64,000 nucleotides of DNA from Vibrio sp. VB16 (GTDB taxonomy: Bacteria; Pseudomonadota; Gammaproteobacteria; Enterobacterales; Vibrionaceae). Where the stretch lies: NCBI RefSeq assembly GCF_015594925.2, contig NZ_CP087591.1:744001-808000 (forward strand), given 5' to 3'. The notes below the pieces were generated by a model. The model was not told where the DNA came from, did not search any database, and worked only from the letters and a program-made list of their open reading frames with translations. This document shows, piece after piece, positions 9,110 through 16,462 of this stretch (position 1 is its first letter; each line of letters begins with the position of its first letter). The position numbers and the translations under genes were made by a program.

Positions 9110-9125
9110 TGGCACAGAGATTGAT
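9110..9125 (+). promoter_or_regulatory. sigma-54-like promoter before the LruC gene
   Basis: The sequence TGGCACAGAGATTGAT has a perfect -24 TGGCAC and the TTG of the -12 box at exact spacing, but A where the conserved C of GC is expected. It lies 39 bases before the LruC gene start. The enhancer-like site upstream raises confidence. Confidence 0.55.
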
Positions 9126-9163
9126 ACACCGTTAATAGTATTTCATTATTAAGGGACGTTTCA

Positions 9164-11275
9164 ATGAATAAACTACTTGTGCTTTTCCTCCTTGTCATCA
9201 CTTCACAAGGTGTCTATGCGCTACCATTCGACACCTGCCCTAGCCGAGCATATCTATTCCAGTCGAAACCCGTTCAAGTCTATGGCGTAAACCTTGTTAC
9301 CGGCCAGACCACGCTTTTACAAGGAGACACTGGAGTGAGTAGCAACATTAACGGCGTCGGATTTGATTTTGAGGGGCGTTATATTTATGGCTACGACACG
9401 ACACATAAACAGATTGTCCGCTTGGGCAAAAATTTTCAAGCTGAAACCGTAAATAGCACCGGCTTGCCGAGTGCCTATACCTTTTATGTCGGCGATGTCT
9501 TCAATAAGCACTATTATCTTTATCGCCAAGGTAAAGGGCTATTTAAGATCGATCTGTCCCCTCTGGACATAGACAGTGACGCCACACTAGAAGTGGAACA
9601 GATTACGAGCGTTGCTAGCCAAAACCTGACTGATTTTGCCTTTCACCCAGGCAATGACCAGCTCTATGGAATTGATAACAATTCCGGCTACCTTTACCAA
9701 TTTGATACCAACTCAGGCGAAAGCACCTATATTGGAGACACTGGTCAAACCGGGACGTTTGGTGCTGGCTACTTTGATGTCAACGGGTACTACTATGTAG
9801 CACGAAACCAAGACGGCTATATCTATCGAATAGATCTATCGGATCAAACCAATATTGATAACGGCTTAGTGACAGCAGTAAAATTTGCAGATGGTCCAAT
9901 GTCGAATCAGAACGATGGTGCTCGCTGTGCGAATGCCCCGGTCATCGATGAAGATTCAACGATCGATTTTGGCGACGCACCAGACACTTACAAAACCACT
10001 CTCGCAAGCAATGGACCTCGACATCAGCTCGACAACCTGACTTGGATGGGCTCTCAGGCGCCAGATGGCGAACAAGATGGGTTAGTTGCACCACTGAGTG
10101 ATAATTCAGTTGGTATCAACGATGAAGATGGTATCGGCTTTGTTACTGCGATAGAGGCGGGACTAGACGCGATAATAACGGTAGAAGCATCGACCCAAGG
10201 TTATCTTTCCGCATGGATTGACTGGAATCAAGATGGGGATTTCACGGATGATGGAGAACAAGTATTCTCCGATACCGTACTAGAAAAAGGAAACAATACA
10301 CTCTTCTTTATTGCCGATTTAGACGCGGTTGAAGGGTTAACATGGAGCCGATTTCGATTCAGCCAACAAACTAACCTATCCCCAATGGGCGGTTCAACCT
10401 CTGGGGAAGTTGAAGATCATCAGATCATGGTTATCTCGGAAGGGATCACCGTTCGGCACTTCCCAAGTGAGACGGGATACGCCACGTTAGCCTACGAAGA
10501 CAATTGGCCCTATACCGCCGACTACGATATGAACGACGTCGTCATTCATTATCGGATCACTGAAGTTCTTAAAGATGGAGAGATTAAAAAATCTTTTATC
10601 AAAGGGAGACTCGCGGCTTTTGGTGCAGATTATCACAATGGATTTGCAATTAGATTACCTAGATTAAGCCGTGACAATGTCGATACCTCTCTTACTCGTC
10701 AAATACACAATGACAGTCAGCAGATAAACAGTGGTCTTGAGCTTGATAGCAATGAAGCCATCTTTATCGTCTCAAATGAGCTAAACAAAGAAAAAGGGAC
10801 AGACTGTCGCTATTTCAGAACCCTCGCCAATTGTCTGGAAAATGAATCATTTACATTTGAACTGCATATCTCAATCGTCGACGGAATTTCGGTTGATGAC
10901 ATAGCAAGCATGCCCTATGACCCCTTTATCTTCTCAACGCCAGGATACTATCACGGAGAAGGCCTTCCTCTTCATCCGGGCAGAAAATGGGAGGTTCATT
11001 TACCAGACCAAAGCCCAACCGAAAAATTTGATGGTGATTCCATGTGGGGGCTGGGTATTGACGCCAGTGATGTCAGCAACGAGATCTATTTTAAGACCGC
11101 AGACAACCTTCCATGGGCACTATTGATTACGGATGAATGGCAATGGCCATTAGAAAGGGTTGACCTGGTTAACGCCTACCCAGCATTTGCGACCTACGCA
11201 GAAAGCGGCGGTACGTTGGAAAAGGATTGGTTTATATCAAACAAAGCCGTCACAAACAAAATCTATCAGCCATAG
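9164..11275 (+). CDS. secreted DUF6923 / GEVED / LruC domain protein
   Basis: This is an exported beta-rich protein of 703 residues. A signal peptide (about residues 1-19, ending VYA) is followed by a repetitive YxYD-rich region (about 25-245) that fits the DUF6923 propeller-like family. A GEVED domain follows (about 268-425), with DFGDAPDTY at its start, the acidic DWNQDGDFTDDGEQVF segment likely to bind calcium, and SGEVEDHQI at its end. The LruC domain runs from about 440 to the end, opening with YEDNWPYTADYDMNDV. There is no sortase, PEP-CTERM or membrane anchor at the C-terminus. It stands alone behind a sigma-54 module shared with the syp genes. A matrix or surface adhesin role is inferred; no function is established that I know of. 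Confidence 0.82.
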   Translation: MNKLLVLFLLVITSQGVYALPFDTCPSRAYLFQSKPVQVYGVNLVTGQTTLLQGDTGVSSNINGVGFDFEGRYIYGYDTTHKQIVRLGKNFQAETVNSTGLPSAYTFYVGDVFNKHYYLYRQGKGLFKIDLSPLDIDSDATLEVEQITSVASQNLTDFAFHPGNDQLYGIDNNSGYLYQFDTNSGESTYIGDTGQTGTFGAGYFDVNGYYYVARNQDGYIYRIDLSDQTNIDNGLVTAVKFADGPMSNQNDGARCANAPVIDEDSTIDFGDAPDTYKTTLASNGPRHQLDNLTWMGSQAPDGEQDGLVAPLSDNSVGINDEDGIGFVTAIEAGLDAIITVEASTQGYLSAWIDWNQDGDFTDDGEQVFSDTVLEKGNNTLFFIADLDAVEGLTWSRFRFSQQTNLSPMGGSTSGEVEDHQIMVISEGITVRHFPSETGYATLAYEDNWPYTADYDMNDVVIHYRITEVLKDGEIKKSFIKGRLAAFGADYHNGFAIRLPRLSRDNVDTSLTRQIHNDSQQINSGLELDSNEAIFIVSNELNKEKGTDCRYFRTLANCLENESFTFELHISIVDGISVDDIASMPYDPFIFSTPGYYHGEGLPLHPGRKWEVHLPDQSPTEKFDGDSMWGLGIDASDVSNEIYFKTADNLPWALLITDEWQWPLERVDLVNAYPAFATYAESGGTLEKDWFISNKAVTNKIYQP

Positions 11276-11285
11276 GAGCCACGTT

Positions 11286-11759
11286 ATGAGAAAATTATGG
11301 ATAATGTCATTGGTTTTACTTCAAGCTTGTGGTGGCGGCGGTGGGTCAGATAGTGATTCATCTCCCTCAGCAGATACTCCTTCCGAATCAGACACGGATT
11401 CAACCCAAGACATCGAACTTGTCGTGCTTCGAGATATGCAAGACCTCTCGATTCCCGATGGGTTCAGTTACAATGCTATCCAAACCTATCAGTTGGACGT
11501 GAGTTTATCTGGGCTGCTCTCCACAAGAAGCTATCTGTCAATTTACTCGGGCTTTACGACGGGATCAGATGGCACTTATCAAGCCGACAATGGTAGCAAG
11601 GTGACAGGGGCACCGTTAACATCAGGAGTAATAGACGTTTCATTTTCGTTACCAAGTTCTACTTCAGAGTTTCTAGTAGAGGTGTGGACCTACGATGGGA
11701 ACCTACCTCTACAGAAGGTTTTTTTAACCTCAGAAACTAGTTATATATGGCAAGAATAG
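11286..11759 (+). CDS. small acidic lipoprotein paired with the LruC protein
   Basis: This is a 157-residue lipoprotein of unknown function. The start ATG at 11286 has a GGAG ribosome site and gives a signal peptide ending in the lipobox LLQAC. A glycine run and a Ser/Asp-rich linker follow to about residue 45, the usual tether of an outer-membrane lipoprotein. The remaining roughly 110 residues alternate hydrophobic and polar residues, suggesting a beta domain. It starts ten bases after the LruC gene stop, so it is almost certainly cotranscribed and may anchor or help secrete that protein (inference). A longer frame from 11160 lies inside the LruC gene and is not the start. Confidence 0.72.
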   Translation: MRKLWIMSLVLLQACGGGGGSDSDSSPSADTPSESDTDSTQDIELVVLRDMQDLSIPDGFSYNAIQTYQLDVSLSGLLSTRSYLSIYSGFTTGSDGTYQADNGSKVTGAPLTSGVIDVSFSLPSSTSEFLVEVWTYDGNLPLQKVFLTSETSYIWQE

Positions 11760-11962
11760 TGTGATAGTAAGTACATTAATTATGTATTCAAAATGAACTC
11801 AATTCCACAGACCGCTCAAGACATCCTTGTTCGCTTAACAAAGGCCATTAGAGAGTATCTATACAACCACTAGAGACGTCGCTATTTAGAAGTAAAAGTA
11901 CAACGTAATTTGAAGGCAAAACTAGGGATAAAAGAGAGACAAACCGTTGGAGCCACGTTTAT

Positions 11963-12292
11963 TTATTCAGGCACACAATCCGCACCAATTACAAACTGGC
12001 TCTCTTTTCCTTCTGCATCGTATATCACGGTGAGAGGGAATTGCTCTGCGTTCATACGGTAATTAACCGTCGACCCTTTATTGATGGTACTAGACAATCG
12101 GTTGCCTGAGTCGGACAAGAGCTTCAACTGTCCCCTTTCATCTTTAGAGGTGATAAGCAGGCGTATTTGAGTATCTTGTTTACTGCAGTCGATGGAAAGG
12201 CCTCTATGTTCTATCATAGATTCACTTCCTATAGCGGAAAATGGGATGAGTAAAGCGGCGCATAGCGCCGCTTTTATTAACGAATAATACAT
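11963..12292 (-). CDS. small periplasmic protein, CsgC/CsgH-like candidate
   Basis: This exported protein of 109 residues lies 17 bases after csgA on the same strand. The signal peptide runs to about residue 22 (FSAIGS). The mature part is a small beta-rich domain with two cysteines, near residue 36 (SIDCSK) and at the end (GADCVPE), which could form a disulfide. E. coli CsgC, the periplasmic inhibitor of early curli aggregation, has a similar size and also closes the csgBA operon. I see no clear sequence identity to it, so the CsgC-like role is inferred from size, export and position only. Confidence 0.6.
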   Translation of the reverse strand: MYYSLIKAALCAALLIPFSAIGSESMIEHRGLSIDCSKQDTQIRLLITSKDERGQLKLLSDSGNRLSSTINKGSTVNYRMNAEQFPLTVIYDAEGKESQFVIGADCVPE

Positions 12293-12309
12293 ATCAAAGA
12301 TAGTATATA

Positions 12310-13450
12310 TTAGTTTTGTATAATGGATACAGAGTTATTGTTTGAAGATACTAGGTTCACATTAGCCCAATCCTGAGACGTCTGTTGAACAGAAATACCA
12401 TTCCTACTAGAATGAGTCAGAGAAACCACTGCAGCTGAATTGCTTGAGTTCTGAAGCACTTCGATATCGTTATTGTCAGAAGATCTTAGGTAAACATCAG
12501 CAATATTATTTCTTTTTTGGTCAACGATAATCATGTTGCGGTCAGAATTAATCAACTCTACGTCTGCTGTATTATCTCTATTTTGATCAACGCCAATCAC
12601 ATTACCGTCAGAATTGGTCAAGTCAACATCTGCACTGTTTCGACGAGATTGCGTAACCGCTACATCGTTGCCGTTAGAGCTTCTCATATTGACGAATGCC
12701 CCGTTATCTCCAAAATAGTTGCCTTTATTTTGCTCGACATCGACCGTATTACCATTAGAATTTCTAAGGTCTATTTCAGCAAGGTTATAAGAAGCAGAAT
12801 TTTGATCGACTGTTATACCGTTGTTATTAGAGTTCATTAAGTCAATGTAAGCTTCATCACCGTATTCTTGGGTTACAGTAACTGTATTATGGCTAGAAGC
12901 ACCCATATTCAATTCTGTAAGGTTCCATTCCTCTTGAGTGATTGAAACGTTATTTCTATCTGACCCATTACGGATATCAACATACGCACCGCCCCAGTAA
13001 CCATCGTTACCAGAATCCTGTGCAATCATCACTGTATTTCCATCTGAATGAGCGACTCTAACACCCGCATTGTTACTCTGCCCTTGCGTAATAGTCACAT
13101 TGTTTCTATCAGCAGAAACTAACCCAACTACAGCTTCATTCTTATCAGATTCTGAAAGACCTGCTTGAGTAATAGTTACTTCGTTGCCGTTTGAGCCTGC
13201 GCCTTTAACTTGCGCATCATCACTTTCGCCATTTTGCATCAAGCTAACCGTGTTTCTGCTACTACCATTCAACTGCACATAACCTTCATTACGTGAGCTT
13301 TGTTGCGTAATGGCGATAGTATTGCCGTTACCATTTCTAACACCAACAACCGCCGTGTTACCTTCAAGACCGTAAGGAGAAACGCTGTCTTGGTTAATCG
13401 TCACAGTATTTCTATCAGCACCCGTTAGGCTAACGTCGGCTTGATTGTCA
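12310..13450 (-). repeat. degenerate tandem curlin-unit repeats inside csgA
   Basis: The DNA of this gene carries about 16 tandem degenerate units of roughly 66-84 bases, each encoding one curlin repeat. The repeats show at protein level, while third bases differ between units. The array is therefore old and not a recent expansion, though recombination between units remains possible. Confidence 0.75.
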
Positions 13451-13566
13451 CTATATTGGCTATTTACAAAGCTGCTTAGATCGTCAATGGCGACTTCAGT
13501 TCCTGATGAAGCCATAACGCTGCCTGTAGTTAATGCTAATGAGATAGCTATTGCTAATTTTTTCAT
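12310..13566 (-). CDS. csgA: long curlin repeat protein, CsgA-like major fibre subunit
   Basis: This is the secreted amyloid fibre subunit. After a signal peptide (about residues 1-19, ending VMA) and a short lead, the chain consists of about 16 curlin units of roughly 20-29 residues. Each follows the pattern A-x-V-x-L-x3-S-x2-N-x-V-x-V-x-Q, with the conserved Ser/Asn/Gln ladder (for example ADVDLTNSDGN then VIGVDQN). E. coli CsgA has five units in about 150 residues, so this 418-residue form is unusually long, and several units carry inserts in the turn. It is transcribed after csgB with a 44-base gap and a GGAC ribosome site. Secretion would use CsgG/E/F encoded next door. Confidence 0.88.
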   Translation of the reverse strand: MKKLAIAISLALTTGSVMASSGTEVAIDDLSSFVNSQYSDNQADVSLTGADRNTVTINQDSVSPYGLEGNTAVVGVRNGNGNTIAITQQSSRNEGYVQLNGSSRNTVSLMQNGESDDAQVKGAGSNGNEVTITQAGLSESDKNEAVVGLVSADRNNVTITQGQSNNAGVRVAHSDGNTVMIAQDSGNDGYWGGAYVDIRNGSDRNNVSITQEEWNLTELNMGASSHNTVTVTQEYGDEAYIDLMNSNNNGITVDQNSASYNLAEIDLRNSNGNTVDVEQNKGNYFGDNGAFVNMRSSNGNDVAVTQSRRNSADVDLTNSDGNVIGVDQNRDNTADVELINSDRNMIIVDQKRNNIADVYLRSSDNNDIEVLQNSSNSAAVVSLTHSSRNGISVQQTSQDWANVNLVSSNNNSVSIIQN

Positions 13567-13610
13567 AATAGACGTCCTTTATCCTTAGATATTATTAATA
13601 TAGTTTTCAG

Positions 13611-14222
13611 TTACTGCTCAATACTGATATGTCGGCCCATGCTGCTCCATACAGCTATTTTGGACCCGCCATTCTGTTTGATGCTGTAGTTGGAACCACC
13701 ACGGTCTACAACTAAAGCAACGTTGTTATCATTCATTTGTTCGATACTGATACTGCTAGAGCGACGGTTTTTATATTGTTGCTTGAGGAACGCTAGGTTA
13801 TTGTCGCCCTCTTGCAAAATGTAGCCCTCTTGACCATTGCCACTTTGAACCAATAAAGCAGTATTACCGTCTCCATCTTGTGTAATTAATCCCGTATTGT
13901 TAGAACCATACTGAGACAAATACACGTTATTATCTGAGGAGCCAGATTTTATAACCACTCGTGCTTTATTAATTCCGCTACCAAAACCATCTTGATCAAT
14001 CATTACTTGGTTATAACTTGCCCCTGTAATTTGTACATCGGCATAATTATTATAATGACTATCAAGCTCAGAGCCGGCTAATAGGTCAAACGAATCCGAC
14101 CTGTCAAACCCTCCATCAACAATCTTGTCTGATGAGAAATCAAACGACGCTAAGGTCTCCATTGGAAATATCAGAACAATAGAAAGGGCTAAGACTTTAG
14201 GTATCACCTTAACAATCCTCAT
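13611..14222 (-). CDS. csgB: CsgB-like minor curlin / fibre nucleator
   Basis: This is a 203-residue secreted curlin-family protein, first gene of the csgBA operon. The signal peptide ends near residue 26 (ETLA). Curlin units follow, for example DVQITGASYNQVMIDQ and NTALLVQSGN. They are less regular than in the CsgA-like protein. It ends in HISIEQ, so the last strand is complete. CsgB proteins nucleate CsgA polymerisation on the cell surface. The order before csgA and the irregular repeats support the nucleator role, but the two curlins cannot be told apart with certainty by sequence alone. Confidence 0.82.
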   Translation of the reverse strand: MRIVKVIPKVLALSIVLIFPMETLASFDFSSDKIVDGGFDRSDSFDLLAGSELDSHYNNYADVQITGASYNQVMIDQDGFGSGINKARVVIKSGSSDNNVYLSQYGSNNTGLITQDGDGNTALLVQSGNGQEGYILQEGDNNLAFLKQQYKNRRSSSISIEQMNDNNVALVVDRGGSNYSIKQNGGSKIAVWSSMGRHISIEQ

Positions 14223-14611
14223 GTTGCACTCCCTGCTCCGTTGTTCCCTATGAACGCTTACATTATTGGATTTTGAAGAGGATTCGACAATAAACTTTAA
14301 ATTGATTATCTAAGTTATTTATTTAGCTTTCGCATGAGTAAATTAAAAAAATACAGACAAATTTAATTAGATTTTTTCGACTGGACTAATACGAAAGTTT
14401 ACTTATACTTTATATATTAGTAGCGACTAATTAAACGGCATTATCTTATTCTGTATTTGACACAGAATTGACAGTCTTATTTATAAGACTTATATACTTG
14501 GTTCATGAAACTAAACTTTCGTGATTGATAAATTTTCAATATAAAATTAAAATATGGCTATTAGATGATTTCCATTTTTGTCTAACCTAAAAGCCTAACG
14601 TGGACATTAAT
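14223..14611. promoter_or_regulatory. divergent control region between csgBA and csgEFG
   Basis: This AT-rich gap has no gene. For csgEFG a sigma-70 promoter is seen: TTGACA at 14468-14473, a 17-base spacer and TATATA at 14491-14496. The spacer is itself a palindrome, GTCTTATTTATAAGAC (14474-14489), so a bound protein would block or remodel the promoter. A second inverted repeat, ACTAATA at 14385-14391 and TATTAGT at 14415-14421, lies mid-gap with centres 30 bases apart. It may serve the regulator encoded at 16463. No convincing csgB promoter box is picked out. Confidence 0.55.
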
Positions 14612-15100
14612 ATGACAAATAAAGTAGTCACTGTATTAACACTGTTTTCTACTCTTTTTTTCATCTCATCGGCTCTGGCTAAGATAGAAGACTCAACACA
14701 GAAATTGGAACATGATAAACCGCTGGAAAACAACCAACAGCTTGAAGTGAAAAAACCAAGCTTTCAAAATTTTGACGAGGTTTCGGGATTAATTGTAGAT
14801 AGGACAATGACGAGATTAGGAGAGGACTTCTACTTCTTTTTTTCTCAAAAACTGAATGACCGATACGAAAATGTAAAAGAAAACTTCGAGATTAGAGAAA
14901 GACCGACGGCACTTTCCGGAAGCATAGTCGGTGTTTATCATTCTGGAAAACCTATATATAGAGCAGCGCTTTCTCCTGGACGTCGACAAGCACAAGAAAA
15001 GGCCGATGAAGCAGTGAGTGCAGTGAGTGATTACATCATTAGATGGGAAGCCGAAAGACTATTTCAGGATACGTTTGACTTGGACCATGATGAGTTTTAA
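14612..15100 (+). CDS. csgE: curli secretion specificity factor CsgE
   Basis: This is the periplasmic adaptor that gives the CsgG pore its substrate specificity. The CsgE family core is clear: SGLIVDRTMTRLGEDFY, then ERPTALSGSIVGV and a closing SPGRRQAQEKADEA segment. With the ATG at 14612 the signal peptide ends at about residue 24 (SALA). A GTG twelve bases earlier (14600) is an alternative start. At about 162 residues it is longer than the E. coli protein because of a charged linker after the signal peptide. It heads csgEFG, with 14 bases to csgF. Confidence 0.88.
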   Translation: MTNKVVTVLTLFSTLFFISSALAKIEDSTQKLEHDKPLENNQQLEVKKPSFQNFDEVSGLIVDRTMTRLGEDFYFFFSQKLNDRYENVKENFEIRERPTALSGSIVGVYHSGKPIYRAALSPGRRQAQEKADEAVSAVSDYIIRWEAERLFQDTFDLDHDEF

Positions 15101-15114
15101 TAGAAGAGGCAGGG

Positions 15115-15516
15115 ATGAAAATTAAATTTACAATGAGTTTGCTGGTCTTTTTCGCATCCAGCACGATGGCATCAGAAATGATCTATACACCAGTGAACCC
15201 CAGTTTTGGTGGATACTCAGGGAACAGTACTCACCTTTTCGGTGTCGCCAATGCGATTAATGATTACAAAGCGCCAGCGTCAGAAGACTTATACGAAGAG
15301 GAATCTGCATTGGACAGATTGGCTTCGAGTCTGGAATCAAGATTGCTAAGTCAGCTATTGGCTGATATCGGTACCGGTAATACGACCGGTAGCCTTGTAA
15401 CCGAAGACTTTACACTCAATGTTCAAGAAGAAGGTTCCGGGTTGGTCGTTATTATCGTCGACAACGAAACGGGTGAATCCACCAGAATCAATGTTAGCGG
15501 CCTTAACCCTGATTAA
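15115..15516 (+). CDS. csgF: curli assembly factor CsgF
   Basis: This is the surface-exposed partner of the CsgG channel that positions the CsgB nucleator. The signal peptide (about residues 1-19, ending MASE) is followed by YTPVNPSFGGYSGNSTHLFG, the family's signature that plugs into the CsgG pore. At 133 residues it has the family's usual length. It starts 14 bases after csgE with an AGAGGCAGGG ribosome site, and csgG follows after 22 bases. Confidence 0.9.
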   Translation: MKIKFTMSLLVFFASSTMASEMIYTPVNPSFGGYSGNSTHLFGVANAINDYKAPASEDLYEEESALDRLASSLESRLLSQLLADIGTGNTTGSLVTEDFTLNVQEEGSGLVVIIVDNETGESTRINVSGLNPD

Positions 15517-15538
15517 TAATTTATCACAAGGAAGTACG

Positions 15539-16375
15539 ATGAAAAGACTAATTACGGTCGTCACACTGTTGGTTTTAGCGGGATGCTCTAACTCTTTGAA
15601 CATTCCTGATGCAGATGAAACGCCACGTCTTATGCCACGAGGAGCAACCTATTCGGATCTCGTTGCTTTACCTAGGCCAAGAGGGAAAATATTAGTATCA
15701 GTGTACGATTTTAGGGACCAAACTGGTCAGTATAAACCCTCGCCTAACAGTAATTTCTCCACCGCCGTTCCTCAAGGTGGTACCGCGCTACTAACCACTT
15801 CGCTTCTCGACTCCAATTGGTTTATCCCTTTAGAAAGAGAAGGGTTACAGAATCTACTGACAGAACGTAAAATTATTCGTGCCGCACAGAAGAAAAACCA
15901 AAACCTTTCTAATCATGGTTCCGAATTAACGTCTTTAAGTTCTGCAAACGTGGTGATTGAAGGTGGTATTGTTGCTTACGACTCAAATGTCAAAACCGGT
16001 GGTTTTGGTGCTCGTTACTTAGGTATTGGCGGTGCGAGTGAATACCGTAGTGATATGGTCACCGTAAACCTTCGTGTGGTGGACGTGAGAACCGGCCAGA
16101 TCTTATTAAGTGTGACTACCAGTAAAACCATTCTATCTTTACAGGTGACTGGCGATGTATTTCGATATGTTGACTACAAAGACTTGTTAGAAGTGGAAAC
16201 CGGCTTTACAAATAATGAGCCCGTCAATGTCGCGGTGATGTCTGCGATTGACGCATCAGTCATACATTTAGTGGTTGAGGGTATTGAACGCGGTATGTGG
16301 CAACCAGCGAATCCAGAAGAAATGGACAATCCAATTATTAAAAGGTACTCGCAAGAGAAACCTCAATTACTGTAA
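15539..16375 (+). CDS. csgG: curli export channel lipoprotein CsgG
   Basis: This is the outer-membrane lipoprotein that forms the nonameric curlin export pore. The start ATG at 15539, behind an AAGGAAG ribosome site, gives a signal peptide with lipobox LVLAGC. A longer open frame from 15419 overlaps csgF and would bury the lipobox. The CsgG family core is seen: KILVSVYDFRDQTGQYKPS, SLLDSNWFIPLEREGLQNLL, VIEGGIVAYDSN and VNLRVVDVRTGQIL. At 278 residues it has the family's usual size. A strong hairpin follows the gene. Confidence 0.93.
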   Translation: MKRLITVVTLLVLAGCSNSLNIPDADETPRLMPRGATYSDLVALPRPRGKILVSVYDFRDQTGQYKPSPNSNFSTAVPQGGTALLTTSLLDSNWFIPLEREGLQNLLTERKIIRAAQKKNQNLSNHGSELTSLSSANVVIEGGIVAYDSNVKTGGFGARYLGIGGASEYRSDMVTVNLRVVDVRTGQILLSVTTSKTILSLQVTGDVFRYVDYKDLLEVETGFTNNEPVNVAVMSAIDASVIHLVVEGIERGMWQPANPEEMDNPIIKRYSQEKPQLL

Positions 16376-16408
16376 TAAATACGAATTAGAAATGTATTAA
16401 TGAAACGT

Positions 16409-16452
16409 ATTAAAATAGATGCTCATGTTTATTCATGGGCATCTATTTTAAT
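16409..16452. terminator. bidirectional terminator between csgG and csgD
   Basis: A 19-base stem with one mismatch (16409-16427 pairing with 16434-16452) and a six-base loop separates the convergent csgG and csgD genes. A/T runs on both flanks let it work in both directions. Confidence 0.8.
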
Positions 16453-16462
16453 AATTCAGGGG

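Noticed and set aside
12517..12840. Plus-strand ORF opposite csgA
   Set aside because: It is a shadow of the repeat-rich curlin gene, with a periodic sequence mirroring the repeats and no ribosome site.
12310..13566. CRISPR-like periodic repeats
   Set aside because: The periodicity is protein-coding: degenerate units of varying length in one open frame encoding curlin repeats, with no constant repeat or unique spacers.
15419..15538. Longer start for csgG inside csgF
   Set aside because: The extension overlaps csgF in another frame and would bury the lipoprotein signal that starts at 15539.
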